From Virgibacillus sp. NKC19-3 (lineage in GTDB: Bacteria > Bacillota > Bacilli > Bacillales > Amphibacillaceae): a DNA stretch of 64,000 nt. The DNA lies in assembly GCF_019837165.1 (NCBI RefSeq), contig NZ_JAGYHC010000001.1:1488001-1552000 (forward strand), read 5' to 3'. This document shows, piece after piece, positions 58,227 to 64,000 of this stretch (position 1 is the first letter of the stretch; the number at the start of each line of letters is the position of its first letter). The notes under the pieces were generated by a model. The model ran no database searches. It was not told the DNA's origin and was given only the letters and a program-made list of their open reading frames with translations. The position numbers and the translations under genes were made by a program.

Positions 58227-59129
58227 ATGGAGAATATTCTTGCTTTTGATTGGGGAGGAACAAACATAAAATATGCTCTCGTTGATCAAAACGGAAAAAT
58301 CATTAATAAAAATCATGCACCAACACCAGAAAGCCTAGAAGATTTATTCGTATTTATTGAGCGCCAATTACAAGAACAATTAAGCAAAGAGGTAACCGGA
58401 ATAGCAATTAGTTCCCCAGGTTCTGTGGCAGAAGACGGAGTGATCCACGGTTCTAGTGCTATCCCTTATATACATGGACCAAATATGAAAGACCTTATCG
58501 AACGACGAACAGGATTACCCGTACATATTGAAAATGATGCCAATTGTGCGGCTCTTGCTGAAGTGTGGAAAGGGGCCGCCAGTGGAAAAAAAGATGTTGC
58601 CGTTGTCGTTATTGGAACAGGGGTTGGTGGTGCTCTAATAAAAGATGGTATGATTCATAAAGGTAGCCATCTACATGGTGGTGAATTTGGCTATATGATA
58701 CTCCAACCTGCTCAATTAGGGAATGGAATGAATACATTCAGTGAGGTTGCTTCCACTTTTTCCATGATCAAACGTGTTGCACACCAAAAAGGATTGGATA
58801 GATCGTCCCTAACTGGTGAAGAGATATTTTTAAAGGCGGAACAAGGGGATAACGTATGTATTCAGGCTATTTCGGAGTTTTATCAAATGCTTGCTATTGG
58901 GTTATATAATATTCAATACATCTATGATCCAGAGATGATTTTAATTGGCGGGGGGATTAGCGATAGAAAAGATTTAATCTATCATTTAGAAGAAAAGATG
59001 AAATGCATTGTGAATAAGATTGATGTGGCAACAATGATGCCAGTAGTTAATCGATGTTATTTGAGTGCTGATTCTAATTTAATCGGTGCAGTATATCATT
59101 ATTTGCAAAAACAACTTAAAAGTTACTAA
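58227..59129 (+). CDS. ROK-family sugar kinase, N-glycan operon
   Basis: 300 aa from ATG 58227 after GAGGTG. The N-terminal ATP motif ILAFDWGGTNIKYALVD, IENDANCAALAEVW and VVIGTGVGGALIKDGMIHKGSHLHGGEFGYMI are clear ROK kinase features. The zinc-binding CxCGxxGC motif is missing, as in NanK- and BglK-like ROK proteins, and there is no HTH, so it is a kinase. The likely substrate is a sugar released by the preceding glycosidases: mannose, GlcNAc or a beta-linked disaccharide. Last gene of the operon; a hairpin follows. Confidence 0.88.
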   Translation: MENILAFDWGGTNIKYALVDQNGKIINKNHAPTPESLEDLFVFIERQLQEQLSKEVTGIAISSPGSVAEDGVIHGSSAIPYIHGPNMKDLIERRTGLPVHIENDANCAALAEVWKGAASGKKDVAVVVIGTGVGGALIKDGMIHKGSHLHGGEFGYMILQPAQLGNGMNTFSEVASTFSMIKRVAHQKGLDRSSLTGEEIFLKAEQGDNVCIQAISEFYQMLAIGLYNIQYIYDPEMILIGGGISDRKDLIYHLEEKMKCIVNKIDVATMMPVVNRCYLSADSNLIGAVYHYLQKQLKSY

Positions 59130-59142
59130 CACCATAATTAAA

Positions 59143-59185
59143 ATGACTCTATATCAAAAAAATATAGATTTTGATATAGAGTCAT
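59143..59185 (+). terminator. Hairpin at the end of the N-glycan operon
   Basis: ATGACTCTATATCAAAA (59143-59159) and TTTTGATATAGAGTCAT (59169-59185) are perfectly complementary over 17 bp. No T-tract follows, so termination may be weak or the stem may stabilise the mRNA end. Confidence 0.65.
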
Positions 59186-59269
59186 GACGATTGCAAAAGG
59201 AGTTACGCTCTATTATCTATCAAGAGACTAGAAAAATAACTATTGAAAAAATGAAGGAGAAGATTTAAC

Positions 59270-59344
59270 ATGTTATATTCCTTGCTTGAACATACAACAA
59301 AACTACATGTATTTAAAAAAACTAGAAAAATGCTGTTTATTTAA
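59270..59344 (+). CDS. 24-aa ORF with a good ribosome site, possible gene remnant or leader
   Basis: ATG 59270 is 9 bases after AAGGAG. The peptide MLYSLLEHTTKLHVFKKTRK and four more residues matches nothing I recognise. The rest of 59186-59490 holds no other gene. It may be the first codons of a deleted gene or a leader for the kinase at 59506. Confidence 0.3.
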   Translation: MLYSLLEHTTKLHVFKKTRKMLFI

Positions 59345-59505
59345 CTTGCCCCAAATACTTGTATAAGATGGTAATATATCTCATTTATAGAGTGAAGACT
59401 GGATGATAAAAGTTGTGCAAACATCTACATGGATGTTTTACAATTAAACAGTTACTCTGGATTACTTGTTACGGATTAGGTTAAATAAAGTTGGGAGGAA
59501 AACAC

Positions 59506-60360
59506 ATGTTAATAGGGGGAATCGAAGCAGGTGGAACTAAAATTGTCTGTGCGGTAGGCAATTCCACCGGCGAGATAAAGGCAAAGCAAAGTATACCTAC
59601 ACGAGAACCGGATGAAACACTTGCAGAAATTAAGAATTTCTATTCGGATTATGAACTGGAAGCATTGGGTGTCGGGAGTTTTGGCCCAATTGATCTAGAT
59701 AAAAATAGTGATACGTATGGTATGATATTAAATACACCCAAGACGGCATGGAAGCATTATGATTTGCTGGGAAGCTTGCAGCGGCATTTTCAGATTCCTG
59801 TTTATATCGACACGGATGTTAATGTGGCATGCTTGGCGGAATATCGTCATGGCGTGGGCAGGGATGTAAGCAGTTGTTTGTATATAACGGTCGGGACAGG
59901 TATAGGAGCAGGTTTGGTCCAAGATGGTCGTATATTTCAGGGGAGAAGTCATCCGGAAATGGGACATGTCAGGATTCCACAGCATTCGGATGATTCGTTT
60001 GCTGGTATTTGTCCGTACCATCGTAACTGTCTTGAAGGTATGGCATCCGGATCGGCTATTGAAAAAAGGTATGGCAAGAAAGGGAATTTATTGGGTAATG
60101 ATGTAAATGTCTGGGAAATCGAGGCCCATTATTTGGCACATGCCATTGTTAGCTATACGTTGATTTTATCACCTGAGCGAGTCATTTTGGGAGGTGGAGT
60201 GATGAAGCAGGATAGTTTGTTTCCCCTTGTGCGGCAAAAGGTCTCCGAGCTGATGAATGATTATGTTTACATGGGTGACATGAGCGAATTCATCACCGCG
60301 CCGGAACTGGATGACGAGCAAGGTGTGAAAGGAGCGATTGCGCTGACGATTGGGATGTAA
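59506..60360 (+). CDS. ROK-family fructokinase/mannokinase (ScrK/GmuE type)
   Basis: 284 aa from ATG 59506 after GGGAGG; an earlier TTG lies in the ribosome site. It has IGGIEAGGTKIVCAVGN at the N-terminus, DTDVNVACLAEY, YITVGTGIGAGLVQDGRIFQG and the zinc-site stretch HPEMGHVRIPQH with ICPYHRNCLEGMASG, which distinguishes fructokinase-like ROK kinases from glucokinases. Relatives phosphorylate fructose and mannose to the 6-phosphate. After the mannosidase operon, mannose to mannose 6-phosphate is the attractive role (inference). Monocistronic, with its own terminator. Confidence 0.9.
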   Translation: MLIGGIEAGGTKIVCAVGNSTGEIKAKQSIPTREPDETLAEIKNFYSDYELEALGVGSFGPIDLDKNSDTYGMILNTPKTAWKHYDLLGSLQRHFQIPVYIDTDVNVACLAEYRHGVGRDVSSCLYITVGTGIGAGLVQDGRIFQGRSHPEMGHVRIPQHSDDSFAGICPYHRNCLEGMASGSAIEKRYGKKGNLLGNDVNVWEIEAHYLAHAIVSYTLILSPERVILGGGVMKQDSLFPLVRQKVSELMNDYVYMGDMSEFITAPELDDEQGVKGAIALTIGM

Positions 60361-60380
60361 TAATTTTGTTTATAAAAAAG

Positions 60381-60414
60381 TGTCATGCTACAAAATCAGT
60401 AGCATGACATTTTT
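60381..60414 (+). terminator. Terminator of the fructo/mannokinase gene
   Basis: TGTCATGCTAC (60381-60391) and GTAGCATGACA (60399-60409) form a perfect 11-bp stem followed by TTTTT. Confidence 0.88.
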
Positions 60415-60472
60415 GTTCTTGCCTAGGAAATTATAAAATTATTTGCTGTGGATAACTTATTATTGATTAATG

Positions 60473-60630
60473 GCTACGTCTAGCTACAAGCGCCAAAAAC
60501 TAGGAGATAACACGAGAGCTCCCTACGATAAGTCATCATCGGTTCGTTACCTCACCGTGATTCCTTTATCTCAGTTGCGCCGCTCCAATCTCTAGTTTTT
60601 AACCAGGCGCTTTTCGCTTTTGTCCTAGTA
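60473..60630. repeat. Bacillaceae-type intergenic repeat with inverted arms
   Basis: Begins near GGCTACGTCTAGCTACAAGC and ends near ACCAGGCGCTTTTCGCTTTT. AAGCGCC (about 60488-60494) plus AAAACTAGGAGAT match, in inverted order, ATCTCTAGTTTTT plus GGCGCTT (about 60588-60612). Similar sequences are scattered in Bacillus and relatives (from memory). Non-coding; it lies between convergent genes. Confidence 0.6.
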
Positions 60631-60647
60631 GAAAATCCGAATCATGG

Positions 60648-61325
60648 TTATATTTTTTGTTGCACAAAGCGCTTGGTGATTTCCTGTGGGCGGGTGATGG
60701 CTCCGCCGACGACACTTGCGTAAGCTCCGAGTTCCATACACTGATGATACATGTCAGGAGTAATCACATTACCCTCTGCTATGATTGGAATGTTTACCTT
60801 TTTTAATACATCCTGCAGAAATTGAAAGTTGTTATTATACAGTTTTTGTCCCTTCGTTTCTTTCGTATAGCCATGTAATGTTGTGGAAATACAATCAAAC
60901 CCTGCTTTTTCAGCTTGTATGGCGTCTTCTGTCGTTGCGATGTCAGCCATTAATTCAATGGAAGGTTTCTTTTCTTTTGCATAATGTACCAGATCATTTA
61001 AGTGAATGTTCTGAGGGCGTGGACGGGATGTGGCGTCCATAGCGATCATATTACATCCGCTTTCTATAAGTTCATCTACCTCTTTGTATGTGGCAGTGAT
61101 AAACACTTCGCTGTCAGGATAGTCCCTTTTTACAATGCCAATGATAGGCAAGTCTACCTCTTTTTTGATTGCGATAATATCTTCCTTTGAATTGGCTCGT
61201 ATTCCTTGTGCACCACCCTGTTTTGCTGCCAGCGCCATTTTCGACATAATAAAAGAGCTGTGGAGCGGTTCTTCCGGTAAAGCCTGACAGGATACGATTA
61301 AGCCATTTTTGATTTTTTCTAACAT
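60648..61325 (-). CDS. nanE: N-acetylmannosamine-6-phosphate 2-epimerase
   Basis: 225 aa from ATG 61325, 7 bases after AGGAGG; the frame extends upstream into nanK but without a ribosome site. It converts ManNAc 6-phosphate to GlcNAc 6-phosphate in sialic acid breakdown. Family motifs are [49 protein letters not shown], the catalytic [12 protein letters not shown] and [11 protein letters not shown] with [18 protein letters not shown]. Last gene of a minus-strand operon after nanK. Confidence 0.95.
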   Translation of the reverse strand: MLEKIKNGLIVSCQALPEEPLHSSFIMSKMALAAKQGGAQGIRANSKEDIIAIKKEVDLPIIGIVKRDYPDSEVFITATYKEVDELIESGCNMIAMDATSRPRPQNIHLNDLVHYAKEKKPSIELMADIATTEDAIQAEKAGFDCISTTLHGYTKETKGQKLYNNNFQFLQDVLKKVNIPIIAEGNVITPDMYHQCMELGAYASVVGGAITRPQEITKRFVQQKI

Positions 61326-61362
61326 GATGTAACCTCCTCTTTGTTGTTCGTTTCCTGTTTCG

Positions 61363-62235
61363 TCATTTTTTGAAAAAAGGGTAAACAGCACCATACAGGG
61401 CTGCATCGTTGTATAATCGTGCCACTTTAATCTCTGCTTTCAAAAAGTTATTCGGCAGGTAGCTATTTAAGTGTCTTTCAATTGCATTTACTAAAAATGA
61501 CCCTTGTCTGGAAATGCCTCCGCCGATGATGATACATTTTGGGTCGATTAAGAGAATGATTTGCGCTAGTCCTTTGGCAACCTCATCCGACCAGATTTCA
61601 AGCAGCTCCATGCATGCATTATCACCGGATTTTGCCAGCTCAAATACATCTTTGGTGGATAGCTCTTTATCAAATCTTTGATATATCATTTTATTGAGAG
61701 CTGCGGTGGAGGCTCTGTCTTCATAATTGGTTTCGCTGTCTTTCTCGTATAGTAAATAACCAACGGAATTAGCCTTTTTGAAAAAGCCATCTATCAGCCG
61801 ATCATGAAAATAGGCACCTCCAATACCTGTTCCCAATGTTATACAAAAGACATCGTTTTGATTCTGGGCAGCGCCTACCCAAATTTCCCCTAATAATGCT
61901 GCATTGACATCGTTTTCGACATGAACGGGTAAATGGAATTGACTGGTTAGTTTTTCTTTAAACTTTGTCCCTATATAGTTTTTTATCGTTGGCCCGGCGT
62001 AAATAATTTCTCCTTTTTCTCTGTCTACAATACCTGCTGTACTAATACCAATACCATTTATATCAGGGTTGGTGCGGAGAGCTTCAGCAGTAATCTCTTC
62101 TGTTTGCTTTAGAATAGCGTTATCTTCATTTTCTTTGGTCGGAATTTTACTATAGTGCTTAAGCTGATGCAGACTGTTAATGACAGCGTATTTAATATAA
62201 GTTCCGCCAATGTCAATGGCTAGAAATTCTGCCAT
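61363..62235 (-). CDS. nanK: ROK-family N-acetylmannosamine kinase
   Basis: 290-aa ROK kinase; with nanE directly downstream it most likely phosphorylates ManNAc. ATG 62235 is 9 bases after AGGAGG. Features: [54 protein letters not shown] and [11 protein letters not shown]. The zinc CxCGxxGC motif is missing, as in many Gram-positive NanK proteins. The neighbours, not the sequence, decide between ManNAc and other hexose kinases. Confidence 0.88.
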   Translation of the reverse strand: MAEFLAIDIGGTYIKYAVINSLHQLKHYSKIPTKENEDNAILKQTEEITAEALRTNPDINGIGISTAGIVDREKGEIIYAGPTIKNYIGTKFKEKLTSQFHLPVHVENDVNAALLGEIWVGAAQNQNDVFCITLGTGIGGAYFHDRLIDGFFKKANSVGYLLYEKDSETNYEDRASTAALNKMIYQRFDKELSTKDVFELAKSGDNACMELLEIWSDEVAKGLAQIILLIDPKCIIIGGGISRQGSFLVNAIERHLNSYLPNNFLKAEIKVARLYNDAALYGAVYPFFKK

Positions 62236-62248
62236 AAATCAATGCCTC

Positions 62249-62923
62249 CTAATAATCCCTTGTTTTTTTGATATGATCTGTCAGCAATTTCTTGGCTTGT
62301 TCTGCCTGTCTGTTACTGATCGCCTTAACGATATGATCATGTTCATTGTTAGCTCTTTGATATTCTTCCGGAGACAACTGAATATGAATAATATCAAAGA
62401 AGTAAGTTGTAATCATATGGGTCATCTGAATAAACAGCTTGTTATTCGTTGTGTGCAGCAACTGTTTATGGAATGAGATATCGGCTTGTTTATATTCCTC
62501 TTCGGTTTCAGCCTGTTTACCGTCTTCGACTGTCTTTTTCAGCTGGTCAAGGTCAATTTGCTTATGGTCACGAATAATATCATCGATCGCACTGCATTCA
62601 AATATGACCCTTAAACTTTGAATATCGCGGACACTGCCGCCGTTGATTTGCCATAAAAAGAAAAAACTGTTTAGTAAGGTATCAATATTGGATTCATTTA
62701 AAAAGGCACCTTGCCCCTGCCGCACGCGGATAACATCTGTGTTTTCCATATAGCTTAATGCTTCGCGTACAACTGATCTGCTGACACCAAACATTTCCGT
62801 AAATTTTCGTTCGGTCGGTAATTTGTCACCAGCTTTCAGGCCGTTATCAATGATGTACGTTTTGATTTCCTGGATAACTGTTTTTTTTAATGATTTTCTT
62901 TCTGAGCTTGTAATGGGTTCCAT
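62249..62923 (-). CDS. GntR-family regulator with FCD domain (first of a tandem pair)
   Basis: 224 aa from ATG 62923. The N-terminal winged HTH (about 12-75) has TYIIDNGLKAGDKLPTERKF and VSRSVVREALSYMENTDVIRV. The FCD effector domain (about 90-215) contains the metal/ligand residues in ISFHKQLLHTTNN and the late NEHDHIVKAI. It starts one base after the stop of the other GntR gene and 13 bases before nanK, so it is in the nan operon. Likely a repressor lifted by sialic acid or ManNAc 6-phosphate (inference). Confidence 0.88.
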   Translation of the reverse strand: MEPITSSERKSLKKTVIQEIKTYIIDNGLKAGDKLPTERKFTEMFGVSRSVVREALSYMENTDVIRVRQGQGAFLNESNIDTLLNSFFFLWQINGGSVRDIQSLRVIFECSAIDDIIRDHKQIDLDQLKKTVEDGKQAETEEEYKQADISFHKQLLHTTNNKLFIQMTHMITTYFFDIIHIQLSPEEYQRANNEHDHIVKAISNRQAEQAKKLLTDHIKKTRDY

Positions 62924-62924
62924 A

Positions 62925-63617
62925 TTAAATTGTTTCCTCCATCTGTTCGATAAACGTAAAAATTGGTTCAAAATGGACTGCCATAATCTGTTGTGCTGCG
63001 GTTAAGTCATTATTTTCAATCGCGTCCAGCATTGCTGCATGCTCCTGATAGGATTGCAGTAATTCATCTTCTTGCCGGATCAAGTCAATCTTAACCAATG
63101 AAAAGTATTCTTTAATAATTTCACCGAATGTATAAAAGGTGTTATTGGCTGTTTCTTTCATCAATTGTCGATGAAAAGCCTGGTCATACATTTTAATATC
63201 GCCATTGTTGATAATAGCGTTATAGTAGTCTTTATTAATTTGTTTGAGATACGTGAGATCAATGTTCTCTTCTTTTTCAATGATTAACCTCAACGTACCA
63301 AGTTCAATGATTTTACGTGTTTCAATTAATTCTTTTATTTTTACACCATAGGTATCGTAATGGTGCTTTAAAATGGTTTTAATCGAATTCAGGTTTGGAT
63401 TGTCAATATAGATGCCTCCACCTGTCTTAATTGTTAGTATACCGACCGACTGTAAAGTGATTAAAGCTTCTCTGACAACAGTTCTGCTGACTTGTAATTG
63501 GTCTGTAAGTTCTTTCTCCGTTAAGAACTTATCATTTGGCTTTAAGTTATTCTCTTGAATATACTGCTTGATCCGTTCCGTTGCAACATCCACGAGTGAT
63601 GTTTTCTCCATCGCCAT
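62925..63617 (-). CDS. GntR-family regulator with FCD domain (second of a tandem pair)
   Basis: 230 aa from ATG 63617 after AGGTGG; an ATG two codons later is the alternative. HTH region with YIQENNLKPNDKFLTEKEL and VSRTVVREALITLQSVGILTI; FCD domain with QAFHRQLMKETANNTFY and YQEHAAMLDAI. It resembles but clearly differs from the neighbouring GntR protein, so this is an old duplication. It is first gene of the minus-strand nan operon, divergent from nanA. Confidence 0.88.
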   Translation of the reverse strand: MAMEKTSLVDVATERIKQYIQENNLKPNDKFLTEKELTDQLQVSRTVVREALITLQSVGILTIKTGGGIYIDNPNLNSIKTILKHHYDTYGVKIKELIETRKIIELGTLRLIIEKEENIDLTYLKQINKDYYNAIINNGDIKMYDQAFHRQLMKETANNTFYTFGEIIKEYFSLVKIDLIRQEDELLQSYQEHAAMLDAIENNDLTAAQQIMAVHFEPIFTFIEQMEETI

Positions 63618-63780
63618 AAGAACCACCTCTGCTTGGCAGATAAAAAAGTATAAATCTGTCTTATCTGCATTTGTTCGGGCTTTGTCTTTTGCTGTATAGG
63701 TATGGCAAAAGACAAATTTTCTAATGTCCATCTTACCATAACTTGTCAGTAATTTTTCTAAAAACCCTTACATGAAATGG

Positions 63781-63837
63781 TTGACTTTTTCTATTTGGGC
63801 TTTTATCATATTAATTAGCAACAAATTGGTCTGACAA
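63781..63837 (+). promoter_or_regulatory. Predicted nanA promoter and GntR/FadR-type operator
   Basis: TTGACT (63781-63786), a 17-bp spacer and TATCAT (63804-63809) make a good sigma-A promoter toward nanA. TGGTCTGACAA (63827-63837) matches the near-palindromic operator form of FadR-type GntR proteins (GTC-T-GAC core), placed to block transcript start or early elongation. A related TTGTCAG lies at about 63752. Confidence 0.6.
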
Positions 63838-63888
63838 TATTATAAGTCTAATATACAGATGAAGCAACTTTTTAAGGAGGAATTTTTA

Positions 63889-64000
63889 ATGAAGGGATTA
63901 TTTTCAGCGTTACTTGTACCTTTTGATGAAAGCGGAGACATTAAAGAACAGGGATTACGAGAAGTAGTTAGGCAAAACATTGATGAGCAAAAAGTAGACG
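63889..64000 (+). CDS. nanA: N-acetylneuraminate lyase, start of gene truncated by window edge
   Basis: ATG 63889 is 8 bases after AAGGAGG. The 37 visible codons read MKGLFSALLVPFDESGDIKE and QGLREVVRQNIDEQKVD, the N-terminus of NanA in the dihydrodipicolinate synthase superfamily, including the ALLVPFD phosphate/carboxylate-proximal segment. It cleaves sialic acid to ManNAc and pyruvate. Divergent from the GntR-GntR-nanK-nanE operon, completing the sialic acid pathway. Catalytic Lys and Tyr lie beyond the window. Confidence 0.88.
   Translation, partial: MKGLFSALLVPFDESGDIKEQGLREVVRQNIDEQKVD

Overview
The window reads as chromosomal DNA of a low-GC Gram-positive bacterium of the family Bacillaceae, closest in style to the moderately halophilic Oceanobacillus/Virgibacillus/Gracilibacillus group (inference). 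The grounds are strong AGGAGG ribosome sites with GTG and TTG starts, CcpA-type cre boxes, ROK, DeoR, GntR and YesMN-type regulators, sugar ABC transporters without their own ATPase, acidic secreted proteins, and two intergenic repeats of a kind common in Bacillaceae. Almost the whole window is a carbohydrate-acquisition island.

Layout. (1) 1-2101 (minus): left-truncated secreted GH31 glycosidase, with a possible 20-codon leader. (2) 2529-8772 (plus): tagatose-6-phosphate operon with a DeoR regulator (apparent CTG start), lacA, lacB, galactitol-type PTS IIA/IIB/IIC, lacD and lacC. (3) 8766-14130: a decayed stretch with a frameshifted DUF4352-like remnant, a micro-ORF plus PutP-type Na+/solute symporter, a ROK-gene fragment, a 284-bp MITE-like repeat, a pyroglutamyl-peptidase remnant and an intact class V aminotransferase. 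(4) 14255-20238: ROK repressor, then a secreted GH92 alpha-mannosidase interrupted by one in-frame TAA. (5) 20407-36819: Leloir operon galK-galE-galT-galM (minus; galM frameshifted), an AraC regulator, melA (GH4 alpha-galactosidase), a secreted GH30 beta-1,6-galactanase-like enzyme, a CUT1 ABC transporter (one permease frameshifted) and a GH2 beta-galactosidase. (6) 36994-44067: anchored sugar-binding sensor, YesM-type kinase, YesN-type regulator and a second CUT1 transporter. (7) 44215-60360: secreted GH85 endo-beta-N-acetylglucosaminidase (minus), a second ROK repressor, an operon with a 43-aa membrane microprotein, a third CUT1 transporter, GH38 and GH125 alpha-mannosidases, GH1 and a ROK kinase, then a fructo/mannokinase. 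(8) 60648-64000: nanE, nanK and two FCD-type GntR regulators (minus), divergent from the start of nanA.

How it fits together (inference from enzyme families). GH92 and GH85 work outside the cell on high-mannose N-glycans. Released oligosaccharides enter through the 49.4-52.6 kb transporter and are trimmed inside by GH38, GH125 and GH1; ROK kinases phosphorylate the sugars. Galactosides are cut by GH30, GH2 and GH4 and enter the Leloir operon or, through the PTS, the tagatose pathway. Sialic acid goes through NanA/NanK/NanE. The cell therefore appears able to take sialic acid, galactose and mannose from glycoprotein glycans, and plant-type beta-1,6-galactan as well. Three secreted enzymes share one C-terminal FIMAH-like module, and four AT-rich palindromes link one ROK regulator to the galactose/galactan genes.

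Three coding sequences (GH92, galM, one permease) each carry a single disruption. The two frameshifts lie in short homopolymers, so either assembly errors or recent gene decay must be considered. No tRNA, rRNA, CRISPR array or complete insertion sequence was seen.
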